64,000 nucleotides of DNA from Metellina segmentata. Its lineage: Eukaryota > Arthropoda > Arachnida > Araneae > Tetragnathidae. A program made the position numbers and the translations under genes. Location: the NCBI GenBank assembly GCA_947359465.1, contig OX375882.1, positions 54,248,509-54,312,508 of the forward strand, written 5' to 3'. Shown one piece after another: positions 12,601 through 24,600 of this stretch; the stretch's first letter is position 1; every line of letters starts with the position of its first letter. The notes below the pieces were generated by a model, which was given only the letters and a program-made list of their open reading frames with translations, made no database searches and was not told the DNA's origin.

Positions 12601-15600
12601 AAAAAAATGGCTTAGAGTAAAGAATTAACGGTTTAGAAGGATTTTGAAAGAGTGGCGTTAGGATATTTAGTCAATGATGTGCTACTCTTTGTTCTGCAAA
12701 ACAGTGAAAAAAATAAAGTACCCTTCGCATTGGGGAATGACTTCATGTTTAGAGTGAGCCACACACTTAAAGCAGGTTCTAGAACAACTTAAGAGCACAG
12801 AAAAAAAGGCAAGAGAGAGCTTTATTTGGAATGCCCGGGCCTTCTATTAACTCGGTCATGAGGGGACGCTATCTTTTATTATTATTTGTGCATTGTTATT
12901 TTCCCATTGGTTTGAGCACTGTTGTTGGACACAACAAATATAAATGAATTATTGCAAGTATATCTCTATTGTTAAGATTATTGCTTATAGCAGTTAACTA
13001 TTTTCCTGACACTAGTATCACCCTAACCATTCTCAGATCTCTCATTGCATCTAACATCTCAGATCTAACCCTAACCATCAGAGTTAACCATTCTCTGATC
13101 TCATTTTCAGTAAGTGATAATAGTTTCTTGGGCTAACTTTCCAGATTTACATAAATTTAACTATTTGTACTTCAGATAATTCGAAATTAAAATTTTATCA
13201 ATGTAATTAATATTTTCTGCATTTCACTAGTAAAAAGTTAAAAGCACTTTTTTGTAAGTAACAATGTCAAAAGTTTTTATAGGTTGAAAAAATTCTGGAT
13301 AGTATAATTTTTGAGTATCATGTTTTATAATTTTATTAATTAAATGAAGTTTGCTAAATTTAATTCTCAAGTAATAATTAAATCGAATAATTCAAGGTTA
13401 AATGAAATTTTTTGTGTTATTTTTCTTTTTGAAGTCATACTTTTTAAAATGTGATATTTCTTTAAATTTTATACCTTGTCTAACTAAAAAATTTTATTTG
13501 CAGGATTTTCCTATAAATACTATGATTTTATCTGCTCAATTTTGGCCTTCTTTTAAAGAAGAGAAACTTAAGTTACCAGAATATATGTGGCAGAACCTCA
13601 AAAAATTTACTACTGCATTTGAAGCTTTAAAGGGAAATAGGACTTTAGTATGGAAACCACATTTGGGTTCTGTTGATCTTGAAATTGAGCTGAAAGGGAA
13701 AATAATTAACATGACTGTTAGTCCGGTTCATGCAACTATACTTTGGCATTTTCAAGACAAAAGTAAGTTTTTGTTTCTATTTATGCTTATAATAGTGTAA
13801 ATAAAAATTTTAATGAATTTATAAACATGATCTAGAAATCTCTTAAATGTTACCTTATAAGTCATATACTGAAAAAAATATAGCCTTAATTTCCCCCAAT
13901 TTTTTACTATTTTCAACTTTGGTGACTTGGGTATTTATTAAATAAAGTCATCTAAAAAAACTCCTATTTTCAAAATTTTGGTGACTTATAAAGATTTTTC
14001 TCAAAGAAGAAAATTTTCCAAGGGACGCCAATTTCAAAATTTTGTCTTGAAGCTGTGGCAACTATGAAACGACAATATCTGAATCTGTGGTTGATAGATT
14101 GTCTTGAAAACCTTATTAAAAAATTATTTGGTTTTAAAATTTAAATTTCTTGGGACAATCTGCATCTGTTTCATACTTAATTAGCACATTTTTTGTTTCA
14201 CCCATTTCTTTTTTGTATCTGAGCAACTGAAATAGGGTTTAAGAGGAATCTTATGTATGCTATTACTTTACAAGTGCTTTGGCTGCAGCAATCCCGACAT
14301 TAACTTTTCAGTGCATATTGAATGCAGATAGTTATTGACAGCTGTTCGTATCATAAAATTTTTGAAGGAGTGTTTTTCTTACTAAACAGTAGCCATTGTG
14401 TGGCAAGCACGATGTTTCCCACAATACTCCTTTTGTGGGGTCAGGTGTGACCACTGTTCGCTGACGAAGTCTACAGAAGACAATGAGAAATCTGAAAATA
14501 GAAATTAACACAGAAAAGAAAATTTGTGTCAACCCTAAAATAGGTTTTGAGGTAAAAATATATAGTTTTTGAAGAAGTGAATGAAATGCAATTGAAGTAA
14601 ACACCTAGAAGCTAGTTGTGATAATGATAACACGACTGAAGTGTGAATTTTTGTACCATGCTCTTTATTGGAAATAAGAATTAATATTAGTAAAAATATA
14701 TGAAAAAGGTATACAAAATGCTATTTTATATATTTGACTAATTTTATTTCATTTTGATGTATGAAATGTGCTCATCTATTTTCATATTCAATTTAATGGA
14801 TTTAAATGAAGTATGAAATTTGAGTAACTACTGCCCTCAATAGATAATACCGATTAAGAAATTTTAATGTATAGGCGCTATGCAGGTCTGCTTGTGCTAA
14901 TAAAAATAGTATTTCTATTGAACTAATGTTTTTTCTAAGTAATAAAATACATTCACATATTGAACAAAATTTTGAAATATTCCTCTTGATAAAAAAAAAA
15001 TTAAATAAAAACACATGATTATTTCTCACATTTTTAATATCTAGCCAAATGGACCATAAATGAACTGAGTTCTGAAATGCAGTTGCAAGCATCAGTATTA
15101 AGGAGAAAAATAACATTTTGGCAGAGTCATGGCATTCTGCATGAAACGGAAACTGACGTCTTTGTTCTGATGGAAGAACAAAAGACATCCAACCGAGATT
15201 CTGTAGTAATGATTGAAGAGGAAGAGGAATCAGTTACTGCTTCTTCACAAGACATGAAAGAAGAAGAATTGCAGGTAAAGTTTTGAAAATAATCTTGTTA
15301 GTTTGGGGCATATTTATAACCTTTAATAATCAGGGCTCCCACTCCATTTCGGAAATAGAATTCCCCAACTTTTTCAGGTTCTCCAGACAAGTTTTTACTA
15401 AATTCCAGGTCATACATAAGAAATTCATGACATTTTAAAGGTTGAAAACCAAGAAATAATTTAGCATTCAATGGTCAATAATAAAAACCAATTTAAGAAC
15501 TATACACTAAAAATTAATACACAAAGCACAATTAATTTTGCATTCAAATAATTATTCAAATTCAAATAATACAACATAGTTGACTTCAATCAATTTCAGA

Positions 15601-18600
15601 TTTAATGTATCTTCAATTTAATTCAGTGGACGAAACAAAATTCTTACCTATTAAATATTAGCTGTTTCTTTAAAAATCGATTGAAAAATTCAATTAATAG
15701 AATAAAGTGATACAAAGCTGTGAACAAATCTTATTTTCAACTTTTTCCAAAGCATCTGAGAAGGCATCAATTATTTTCTAGGTCATTGACGCAATTTTCC
15801 AGGTTTTAAACGAAAATAAGTAATTTTCTCTGATATTTTTGGACAAAATTAAATTCTCTGACAATTCCTGGTTTTCCCTGACCCATGGGATCCTTGAATA
15901 ATTCCATTTTTACTTTGCTAAATAATATCTATATATAATTATCTAACATGGCATACAAAAAAGACGTTATTTGTTGCGTTTTGGCAACACTGTACGATTG
16001 TTTGTTTACCACGAAGCCTCGCGCCTCAATTGAATTTATAGCGTTATCGGATAAAATTTTATTGAAAAAATAAATGAATATTTGTCAAGTTGTTGCAGCT
16101 TACAAACGACATGCTGGGTATTTGATTTCAAAAGCAGTGCTCACATTTTGAGTCAAAATTTGCTCAAAGTTTTCATTTGAATTCCAAATTGTTCGAGTTC
16201 TTTTTCCAGAGGGACTATTATTTTTCTGTTGTTCAGCAAATTTATATTTAAAAATATTTTTTTTTGGAATATTATATTTTGTAAACAATGTCTTCATTGA
16301 AGCAAGTAATGTTCGTGCAGCGAACCAATGAAGATTGCAAAGTAATCCTCCAGGTGTTGGCGAGCAGGCGGTGGGCCCCCTAGTCATCACATATAGTCCT
16401 AAAGAAACATTTTGCAATAAAATTTGCATTTGTGAATCAAGTACCTTGAAGACAGCCAACTTTGGAATGAAAGGAATTTTCTTATTTTTCAAGTGCAGGA
16501 ATATTCCCAATAGACGCTTTTTTGCATGATGCATGCTTTTGATATCACATTCTTAATGTGTGATTAAATTTCTGCTATATCTTTGCAATTTTAAGTTCTT
16601 TTTTGGGAATTTGTTTAAATTTAGACTTCTAATATTTTTGTAAGGGGGACCAGCCAGTGCCTATCCCCTACCAGTAATTGACCATTTCCTACTTAAAAGA
16701 ATGCTGACCAGTCTAGTCTACCAATAATAAATCCGTTTGATATTCTTACAGCTAATGAGCTACACAAAAAAAGCTAACCAATCTTATTTGTTATAACTGG
16801 AACTAGATGAGTGTTGGCCAGTAACTGGTCAAATTTTTATTCTGAATTTGTAGAAAAAATGCTATTAACCCAAACATATTAAAAATGATGCTATAGTAAA
16901 TTTTAATCACCTTTCTTGCCAGGCACTAAGTACAAATCCTCCTTTAAATTACTTTGGGGTAATTTTTTTTTATGAATAATGTGGACTAATTGGTCAACTA
17001 CAGGCTGATTCACCAAACTATTAACTATTTAATAGAATATGATTTATACAGGGTGATTCAAAAGGTCAGGGAAACTTTAAAGGTTGGTCAGGAATTATAA
17101 ACCAAACCATATTTACATTGGAACATATGGTCCCAAATGATGATTTCCATGACGATGGCTGCCCAACTAAATTTCTAGCAAATAATTCACTCTAGCATAC
17201 TTGAAGGAATTATGTGTTAGAAATTGAGTTGGGCAGCTCAAGCCATTGTCATGGAAATCGTTGATTTTGCAGGAGTAGGATGCATAATTACAGTACATCT
17301 GAGATGGCAGATATGCATTTAGTGTAAAGAATCATTGAGTCCAAGAATGTCTTTTTGTGATTTATTTTCAGACATCAAACAAACAGTACCAACAGTACAA
17401 CAACACAACAAATAGTAATATTAGACTGAAGTTCTAGTTTCTAGAACAAGGAGGAGCTCATCAAGAAAGCTCACTCCTGAAGCCGTGCCATTCAGGAAGT
17501 CTTAGAAATTGTTTTAAATCACAGTCGAGAGCGACAGCAAGAAGCTCCACTCTCAACAACACCCACATGGTACATTCCTATTCTCAACATTTAGCATATG
17601 GGAATGCAAACAGGCACAATCCTTTGCAATTGTGTGAAAGGGATCATTCGCAGTAAACAACCATTGTGGTTAGGACCGAATGGCATACATCCCCGTCATG
17701 GAATAAGCAGTTGCACATGAAATTGAACTAAATCCAAGTACATGAGCTATTTCCCACCTCATTGATGTACCACGATCTAGTGTGTATTACTTGAGGAGTT
17801 GTTACACCCGTTTCCTATTCAACAGTTACAGTCATTGGAACCAGATTAGCACCAGCGAGTGGAATTTGCAAGTTGGCTTTTGTAAGAACATTCAGCACAG
17901 TAGGGATTTCCAGCAAGGGTTCTCTTTATGGATGAAGCTACCTTCTCGTTTGAGGGTGCTGTTAATGTTCATAATGTACAAAAGTGGATGCTTGAGAAAC
18001 CACCAGCTATATACTCTCATGCTGTGCAACAACACTTCTCCATCAATATCTGGGTGGGCATTGCTGGAGACTTTACTTGGGCCATACTTTCTTGCTTCAT
18101 AACTAGAATGGTAGTTGTCAGATATTCCTGAAGATCTTGTCAGAATTACTGTGTGGTTCTGGTATCTGGACCGACAAGTAATTTCAGTATGACTGGGCTT
18201 CCCCACATTTCAGTTTGCATATGCAGTTATCTCAACCGCATCTTTCCTGCTTGACTGATTGGCAGGGGTTGACCCATCGCTTGGCCACCACAATCACCAG
18301 ACTTATCCCTTATTGATTTCTTCCTCTGGCCTTTTTTACGAGTCCCTGTAATCCCTAACGTAGACCTTGTCACAATTGTTGCTGGGGCAGCATGTCTGTG
18401 AGAGATGGCATTTTTGAAGAGGGTTCACCGATCCATGCCCAGGCATGTATTGATGCTGGTGGAAGGAAATTTTAACACCTCTGAACTTGGAAATGCATAT
18501 CTATTAAACATGTTAAGCCTTACTTGTGTTCCTTTATTTTAAAATTTTGTTCTTCTAGCAACTCTGGGTGGCATTTGCAGTTCCATTTTAAAATTGATTT

Positions 18601-18980
18601 GTTTTGGTACTTCTGACCTACCTTTAAAGTTTGTTCTGACCTTTTGAATCACCCTATATATCCTAATGTTCATATTTGCAACAATATGGATACAACAAAG
18701 TTAGCATTTTATTGTTCCACTTAAATTGAAAACGAACTAAAGTTATTTTTTACATGTTTTTTTGCAGACATTCTGGACCTTTATAGTAGGTATGCTTACT
18801 AATATGGAATCTTTACCTCTTGAGAGAATTCACAGTATGCTTCGAATGTTTGCTGTTCAAGGTACAAGTACAAATGAGTGTTCCATTCAAGACATGAAAC
18901 AATTCTTGGAGAAAAAAGTCAGAGATAGACAGCTAGTTTACACTGCTGGCATGTTTAAACTGCCTAAATTTGACCCATAG
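640..18980 (+). CDS. ANAPC2: Anaphase-promoting complex subunit 2 (APC2 cullin), 3' part of gene
   Basis: Nine exons join in phase: 640-772, 1670-1759, 2047-2239, 2745-2862, 10521-10696, 11328-11614, 13504-13762, 15045-15274 and 18768-18980 (TAG at 18978-18980). All introns are GT-AG. They encode 565 residues matching the C-terminal two thirds of APC2 (human about 822 aa); the first exon starts mid-codon, so roughly 260 residues lie left of the window. Diagnostic stretches are RLLHPG, ISAIKALRVLD, DPVDADP, the cullin-homology motif NEYRSLLADR, ELLKLRFGE, and the C-terminal winged-helix end KKVRDRQLVY...LPK. In known biology APC2 is the cullin scaffold that binds the RING subunit APC11 in the APC/C ubiquitin ligase, driving mitotic exit. 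A Glu-rich loop (EEEEE) precedes the last exon. Introns 4 and 8 are swollen by transposons, but no exon is damaged. It converges on CWC27. Confidence 0.97.
773..1669. other. ANAPC2 intron with a diverged inverted-repeat element
   Basis: The intron has one weak structure. About 838-875 reads CACTCCTCAC...TGCTTAACAAT, and about 1290-1325 carries both blocks on the opposite strand (ATTGTTAAGCA and GTGAGGAGTG), in swapped order. This suggests the ends of a decayed DNA transposon or MITE of about 490 bp. Nothing else is recognised. Confidence 0.3.
1803..1916 (+). repeat. SINE family 1, truncated 3' fragment
   Basis: This matches the 3' part of the full SINE copies at 48303-48635 and 60672-60999 with many substitutions: CATCTGACTGGTTCAAATTA, TTTCCCTTTGGGAATTGATCC, CAATAGGCTGTTGTGTTGCT and a final GACGTTAATTAAAAT. 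The tRNA-like head is missing. It lies in ANAPC2 intron 2. Confidence 0.75.
3617..3694 (+). repeat. tRNA-like segment (SINE head or tRNA pseudogene)
   Basis: It has a box-A-like GGTATAATGGTTAGAAGC and a perfect box B, GGTTCGAATCC, at 3667-3677, spaced as in a tRNA. The acceptor arms do not pair well and no long unique SINE body follows, so this is a tRNA-derived relic rather than a working tRNA gene. It lies inside the inner hAT. Confidence 0.5.
6760..7087 (-). repeat. SINE family 1, full-length copy
   Basis: The copy is flanked by a perfect 14-bp duplication TCAAATATATCTTG (6746-6759 and 7088-7101), showing target-primed insertion. On the minus strand the tRNA-like head begins at 7087 (GCCGATCAACCGGTATAGTG), box B is mutated to GTTCAAATCC, and the tail ends AAAATTCCCATTAC. 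Same family as 48303-48635 and 60672-60999. It is nested inside the inner hAT, the third layer of insertion in this intron. Confidence 0.9.
7150..7440. repeat. Diverged tandem duplication inside the inner hAT
   Basis: About 7160-7310 and 7325-7440 are imperfect copies of one unit; both contain ACAAATGATAAAGCA, AACTAATT, GTTTTAC, TAGAAT and CAAGAA/CAAATAAGAA-like blocks in the same order. A second looser pair lies at about 7640-7750 and 7970-8060 (CCAAT...CTTAATCGAT / CTCAATCGAT). No coding content is seen. Confidence 0.5.
8160..8545. repeat. GAGTAC/GTACTC subterminal repeat array
   Basis: The short words GAGTACTT, GTACTCAT, GAATACTT and CCGGTACTC recur more than fifteen times in both orientations, with spacing of about 15-30 bp. 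The opposite end of the same hAT (3466-3530) has ATCGAGTACTTT words four times. Arrays of short subterminal motifs are known transposase-binding regions in hAT elements; that role here is inference. Confidence 0.7.
9553..10520. other. ANAPC2 intron 4, 3' remainder
   Basis: AT-rich sequence between the outer hAT's right duplication and the exon acceptor. I see no repeat ends, conserved frames or RNA structure in it. Confidence 0.4.
11615..13503. other. ANAPC2 intron 6, unclassified
   Basis: AT-rich intron. About 13018-13110 has a short imperfect repeat of CTAACCAT, CAGATCT and CATTCTC words. About 12420-12900 is less AT-rich and may be an old repeat, but no ends or coding matches could be read. 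Confidence 0.3.
14470..14830 (+). repeat. Diverged interspersed repeat, copy 1 (ANAPC2 intron 7)
   Basis: It aligns loosely and in the same orientation with 43380-43660 in TSC1 intron 1. Shared blocks in order are AAATAGGTTT, AAGTGAATG.GATG.AATTGAAGT, a GTGATAATG/GTGATGTAAC region, TTTTTGTCATGC-like, and TATTGGAAAT. Both copies are AT-rich and old. No ends, TSD or coding capacity are evident. Confidence 0.4.
15331..15896. mobile_element. hAT-like MITE (CAGGGCTCCCA ends)
   Basis: It begins CAGGGCTCCCACTCC and ends TGGGATCCTTG, approximate inverted repeats. The subterminal parts carry repeated 'CCAGGTTTT' and 'CTGACAATTCC' words typical of abundant CAGGGTTCCCA-type hAT derivatives. A 6-bp direct repeat AATAAT flanks it, shorter than the 8 bp expected. 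There is no coding capacity. It lies in ANAPC2 intron 8. Confidence 0.55.
15928..16383 (+). mobile_element. Non-autonomous Helitron, full-length copy
   Basis: The 5' end is TCTATATATAATTATC, preceded by A. The 3' end is GGTGGGCCCCCTAG, followed by T, giving the canonical Helitron A^T target and 5'-TC...CTAG-3' termini with a GC-rich terminal region. The body matches the copy at 100-502 on the opposite strand. A 144-codon minus-strand frame overlapping the element is repeat-borne, not a gene. It lies in ANAPC2 intron 8. Confidence 0.75.
17049..18656 (+). mobile_element. Tc1/mariner-superfamily DNA transposon, decayed
   Basis: The terminal inverted repeats are CAGGGTGATTCAAAAGGTCA at the left and the matching TGACCTTTTGAATCACCCTA at the right, with ACTTTAAAGGT shared inside both. 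A TA dinucleotide flanks each side (17047-17048 and 18657-18658). The left arm also contains a long hairpin (about 17140-17175 pairing with 17217-17255). The interior is a broken transposase. It lies in ANAPC2 intron 8. Confidence 0.85.
17440..18470 (+). pseudogene. Tc1/mariner (DDE_3-type) transposase pseudogene
   Basis: Fragments in shifting frames match one transposase: a first catalytic-Asp region FMDEATFSF...VNVHNVQKWMLEKP, then SINIWVGIAGDF, QYDWASPHFS, and a C-terminal SPDLS...DFFLWPFLRVP. Several frameshifts and stops break the frame, for example around 18060-18250, so no protein is expected. The N-terminal HTH part is barely visible from about 17440. Confidence 0.8.
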
Positions 18981-19048
18981 ACATTGAATGTATTACATAT
19001 TTGTATAGTTTTTCTTTTTAAGTTGCATTGTATATACATTTTATTTGT

Positions 19049-19054
19049 AATAAA
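19049..19054 (+). other. Polyadenylation signal of ANAPC2
   Basis: AATAAA lies 69 bp after the ANAPC2 stop codon, in a T-rich context; it is the first canonical hexamer downstream. Confidence 0.7.
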
Positions 19055-20444
19055 CATTGAATTAAATTTTATTTTAAGAATTTGACTATGATTGTTTAGT
19101 TATGTTAAAATATTCAAAACATAAGTACTAATCACCGATAAAATATTACTTTTTGAATCCTACTGAGATAACATTCATAGAAGCTATAAAAGCAGACTTT
19201 GCTAGAGTAAAATATGTAATGAGCTGCTACAAGGATGCTTTAATGTCATAAATACATTTTGTATTGGTTAATGAAGTACATTAATTTATATAGGATTCTA
19301 GAATCTTGTTAAATGCTAGGGAAGGGTTTAAATGTACATTATGACAGTCATAGATTTCATCTCAATCTTCTGTGAGTCATAGGTTTCATTTCATTGTCCT
19401 ACCAAGAGATGGCGCCATGAGCACCACAAGTATTTTGATAGTTGAAGACAGACTAGGAGCCACTTTGCTTTCCTGCTCTCGTGAGGACAGGTTGTCCAAA
19501 AATTGCATCTCGCTTCCTTGGCGTTTGTCATTTGTGTGCAAGATGCATCCTACCCATTTAATCAAGTTTATCCTCTGTAACTTTACTTAATTTTCCTTAC
19601 TTATGTATATAAACCTGTTCATTTAAATTTAAACTGGCCCTTCTTTCTTTTAATCGTTTTCCTTAAACCCAAAAAAGCGAGCGGGCTATGGGAGGTGGTT
19701 AAAACATTCATTATTCAATTTGAATATTTTGTCTCTTTATATTGACTGATTTATTAAAATACTCATTTGTTATGCTTTCTCATTAAAACTTTTTTCTGAG
19801 TCCAGAAATTTGTTGAAAAAATATTTTACTCTTAGATATACAATTGGTCAAAAAGAGTATTCAAACACCTTATCTCTGTTGAAGTTGCACAAATAAACCA
19901 GGTGTCATTGGACTTGGAATAATGTCTAAATAAATGTAAATTTTATTTGTATAAGGATGTCTTCATATTAAATTTGTATTAACATAAAATTTTAAAGAAT
20001 AACTTATTATTATCTGGATCAAAATAAATAGAATTCCTGAAATAAATTTATTTTAGTCATATTTATGAATTATGACTGGTTAAAATTCAGAGATATTAAT
20101 GTTAAATAAGAGCCCTATGTCTTTTAAGATAACCAGCTAACCAAAGTAACTTTTGTTGTATTAAATTATCTTCACAAAATGACTACATTTTTTATTTTTA
20201 AAGCAAGATTTCCCAATCATAAATTAATTCATATACTTGCAAAAATTATGAATACAAACTGGTGTTTGTAAATGAAATACGCAATTCTTAAAGGAAGTAT
20301 TATTTCAAGTCTAATGACTATGCAATTCCAGGGATGTTAATAACAGGGTATTGGATACTTTTTTGACCATCTACATTTTCTATAACCTGTTGTTTTCAAA
20401 ATTTACAGCCTATGGGAGTAGAAAAAAAAATTATTTGGCTCTAG

Positions 20445-21365
20445 TCTCTACTATTATAAAAGGAAGTGTTTGTTATTTTCGTAGCCCCAAAATCCTGACG
20501 ATTCTATGGCACTTACAGCATTGAGATTTGGCACACAGGGAATCCGAATCTTTTGCAATTTTTGGGTAGCGGCAAATTTTAAAATTCAATCTAGAATATT
20601 TCAAAATGAATTTAATAGTTTTATTTTCTACCTTGTTTCGTACGGACAAAAGAAGAAACTCCCTAAAATGAGCTCCCCCCTCCCCATATGTGACCTTTTT
20701 TTATATTTTCCCCGCAAGAAATTGTGACTGAACTTTCTCTTTCCAAAAAAAAACAAAAAAAAAAACAGATTGCATAATCTGCCCTTTGCGTTAAAAAAAA
20801 GAAACAGATTATATTTCCTGTCCTCTTTTTGGTGAATGAGAGCAAGAAATAAAAAACATATTGACTGGGATTGATATGTTTTTTTGTAAAATCGGAATTG
20901 CTAAAGATAGATTGAAAATTTCAACGGATTAGAAATCTGCGGTAAATTTTACTTTAGATTGATACCTAAAGATAAGATTTTCTTTAAATAAATAATATTT
21001 AAATGAATTTAATAGTTTTATTCTTCATCGGTTTTTCAACGCGTTACTACCAGAGAAGAAACGCCGGAAATGACCTTGCCACGTTAGCCGTTCCTCCGAC
21101 TTTTTCGTTTACGCTTTGATTTTGCAGGAGGAATGATTTTCAGTCACAGCTCTTTTTTCTATCTCCTAGACAGTTAAAGATAGAGTAAATATTTCAACGG
21201 ATTTGAAATCTGCGGAAAATTTCAGTTTAGATTGATACCCAAAAATACGATTTTCTTTAAATAAATAATTTTTAAATTGAATATATCTTCAATGGATTTG
21301 AAATCTGTGGAAAATTTTACACCAGATTAATATATTACACTACTGGCTAGCTTCGCAGTGGCTAG
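20445..21365 (+). mobile_element. Helitron-like non-autonomous element, copy 1
   Basis: It starts TCTCTACTATTATAAAAGG and ends GCAGTGGCTAG followed by T. The same 5' end, followed by CACTTACAG, ATTTGGCACACAGG and a TTTTGCAATT-like block, recurs at 55805-56599 and, inverted, at 39918-38879. The base before the 5' end is G rather than the A expected at a Helitron target, so the assignment is provisional. The interior carries two to three copies of a 60-90-bp module (TTTCAACGGATTTGAAATC...). Confidence 0.55.
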
Positions 21366-21597
21366 TCTAATATAAAAGCAACTTTCTTTAGCTTGATTGG
21401 AGACCACAAAACCTACTTCAATATTATAACAGGCACCACAAAAGAATGTTAATGAGGCTAAAAAATGTGTTATAAACAAAGTAACAAGCAGATGAAATTT
21501 CTTTCCAGGTTGCTAATTAGTATGCCACTAAATTAAGTATATTGTATACAAGTAGATGTGCTCAAAAGTACAAAGTAACTATAACATAAATAAAATG

Positions 21598-21603
21598 TTT
21601 ATT
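21598..21603 (-). other. Polyadenylation signal of CWC27
   Basis: AATAAA on the minus strand, 49 bp beyond the CWC27 stop codon. Confidence 0.65.
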
Positions 21604-21651
21604 AATGAAGTTTTATACAGGTATTTACAATACTACATCACATGACATAAC

Positions 21652-24600
21652 TCATTTTCTTTTTTTCTTTTCATTTCTCCGCCTTTCAGCAATTGGATTT
21701 CGAGGATCAGATATATCATATCGATCAGCTGATGGCATATTAGCATCTTTAGCTAAAACAACTTTTGTATCATCTGCCCTCATACAATGGACTAACCTAT
21801 TAAAAAATATAAAAACGACATTAATTAACTAATTTTGACTGTTTAGACAATATTAGAACTTTCAATTAATTTATGACCTAATTATGAATTTATATATATA
21901 TATATATACAAAAAACAAACACCAAATAGTGTGCTATTTATTCTGAAATAAGTAGCAAGTAAGCTTTACTGGAACATAAAATGTAACATTAATAAGAAAA
22001 TTGCATTCTCACAGAGTTGCAAAAATTTATATAAAAATAAAGAATTCTGGTTTTGTTAAGATAATTAGCCATTTTTTCTCAAGAATAGGATTTTAGGTCA
22101 CAGACATAATATAAAATTTACTTTTTAGTTAAGTTTTTCTGATAGTTAGTTTTGTCTCCCTTCTTTTAAAAACTGGATTAATTGTATTCATATTTAGTTT
22201 TTAAGAACTGAAACAGATTTTGATGTTTGATTCTATGTTCACTACATAAAATTTTTCAAGGCACTACAAGGTTTATTTAGTAAAGATTTACCAAGATTCA
22301 TTGTCATCCTCTTCCTCAGATGATTTGATTTCGTTTTCATCATCTTCACATGCTTGTTTTGCTGATTCTAATGTTGATCTAAATCTTTCAAAAATCTTCA
22401 AGGTCTAAAAAACAGAAAAATATTACTCAAATGTAATATTTGTGTACAGATGTTCTAATAAAAAAGTTATTATCAACATAGTGTGTTAATTACTAATAAA
22501 TTTTCAAAAGTTAATAAAAAATAAAATTTTAAAAGTTAATAAAAATAAATTTTTAAAAGTTAATAAAAAATAAATTAACAAATGTTAATTACTAATAAAT
22601 TAGCAAAAGTTAGTTTTCTTGTAAATAGTAAGAGTTAGTTACTAATAAATTTGCATTAGTTTTCATGAAAAGCTTTAAAGCAATTTCTGTCAGCAGTCAT
22701 ACATAAAAACATTTGGCAAGCTGTGAAACAAAATTTAGTTTTTTTTTGCAACATCCCATGGTTTTGCAGTACGTTGAGTTCTTGATGACAGCCAGCTCTG
22801 ACATATGTTTTGCCTCTTTTTGTCGAAAAGGGAGTGATGGCCATGCTCATTGAGTTCTCTCTTGATCATGTTCCAGATCACCATTTGATGAAACAAAGGC
22901 TGTCATTTGGCTACCATCTGCAGTTAGTTTTTCCGTAGTTATTATAACGTCCATAAACCTTAAAATGTCTTTCAGAAACCTATTGATCTCACAATATCTT
23001 CTGTATTGCAAACATAAATTTGCTGCTGCCAAATTTATCATGAATTAGTACTTTTACTGTCCATTTTGTTTTGTTCTTGTCACTCTTGTGTCTTGTTCTT
23101 GTCTTGTATCACATTAGACCAGGGATGGGCAAACTTTTTCGGTCGCGGGCCAAAAATAGAAAAAAAAAAGTTTGGTGGGCCAAGATAAATTTTTCTAAAA
23201 TTTTAAAAACAATATACAAGTATTACAATTTAAATATGTTAATGAGATAAATGAAATTCTGATTTCATTTTTAAAAGTTCCTTATATTGAGGTTCGAAGT
23301 GAGATGTACTGATTCTAAGGAACGAGGCTAAATGCTCATCTGTCAGTCTACTTCTGAAATAATTCTTTCTAAGGTTCATAGTTGAAAACACTTGTTCACA
23401 TGTTTAAGATGAAGCAAACATAGCACTGATTTTCTGGGCGTGAGATATTAAATTTGGGAAATTTACTTTCGATAATGATTTGTAAAACTCTAACTTTGGC
23501 ATATTTAGAAACAACTGCATGAGATGATTGTTAGATTACAACTCAATTAATTCAAGCTGCAAATCTGACCTCACTGCTTCACAATTTACGTTGAAAGGCA
23601 TGGTAAAACTATCAAATTCTGTTTGAGTTGCACTGAAATCTTGAAATCTGCTTTCAAACTCAAAATGCAGTTTTTTCAAGCCATCTTCATAATTCTTAAG
23701 TTTCTCTTCATTTACTGAGGGTATTGAATTTAATCTAGAGAAATGAGACAGGTCGTTCTTAGCTAGCTGCCCAGCAAAAGATTAAGTTTAAAAGCTTTAA
23801 GATGGGCCCAGATATCGTCGATAAATTGATTTTCCCCTTGCATCTTGACATTCAAGTTGCTCATATGACAAAGAAGATCTGTGAAAAATGCAAAGTCCGA
23901 AAGCCATTCTGTATCTTCTAACATTTCGCACTCCGCAGATGACTGTTTCTCATGGAAGAACGACACAATGTCGTCTTTCAGCTGCCAAACTCGCTCGAAA
24001 ACAGATCCTGCACTAAGCCACTTTACTTTCGTGTAATACAGTACATCAGAGTATTCAGATTGCACGGACTGAAGAAATTCTCGAAATTCTATCCGCGGGC
24101 CGGATAAAACCTTCTGGGGGGCCGTAGTTTGCCCATCCCTGCATTTGACTGTAATAATTGATTGTTCTCTGTCAACCGCATCGACCTTAAGCTTTGGTTT
24201 CCAAAGAAAGAGGAGCCGTTATATAACAGCCGTGACATGTCATTTAGCAGTGAGCATAACTAGATGGCCGTCTAAACATAGTCCAGAGGTGTCAACTTAG
24301 ACCGAGAGAATACGGTGGAGAATGGGCAACACAGATGGCTGTCGTGGTTTATTTTATTCAAGAAAGAAAACAAAGTGGCTTTTTTATTCTCTAGTCCAAA
24401 GTTTATAACTTCGGGATCGTTGAAGATAGAGTGAAAATTTCAACGGATTTCAAATCAGCGTAAAATTCTATGCCAGATCGATACCAAACACAGTTTTATT
24501 ATTTAATTATTAACCATTTGATTATTTAATTATTTATTAAATAATTAATTATTTAATTAAAGAAAATTACATTTAAAGTATCATTCTGGTGTAAAATTTT

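Larger units (their letters stand above)
18981..21651. other. Convergent intergenic region ANAPC2-CWC27
   Basis: The region contains both 3'UTRs. Poly(A) hexamers lie at 19049-19054 (plus strand) and 21598-21603 (minus strand). A Helitron-like element occupies 20445-21365. The stretch 19055-20444 shows nothing recognisable; short frames at 19372 and 20506 have no family match. Confidence 0.6.

Noticed and set aside
22656..23041. Two minus-strand 64-codon frames as an unknown gene or transposase
   Set aside because: They lie beside transposon relics in CWC27 intron 10, overlap in different frames, and show no family motif or splice context; left unannotated.
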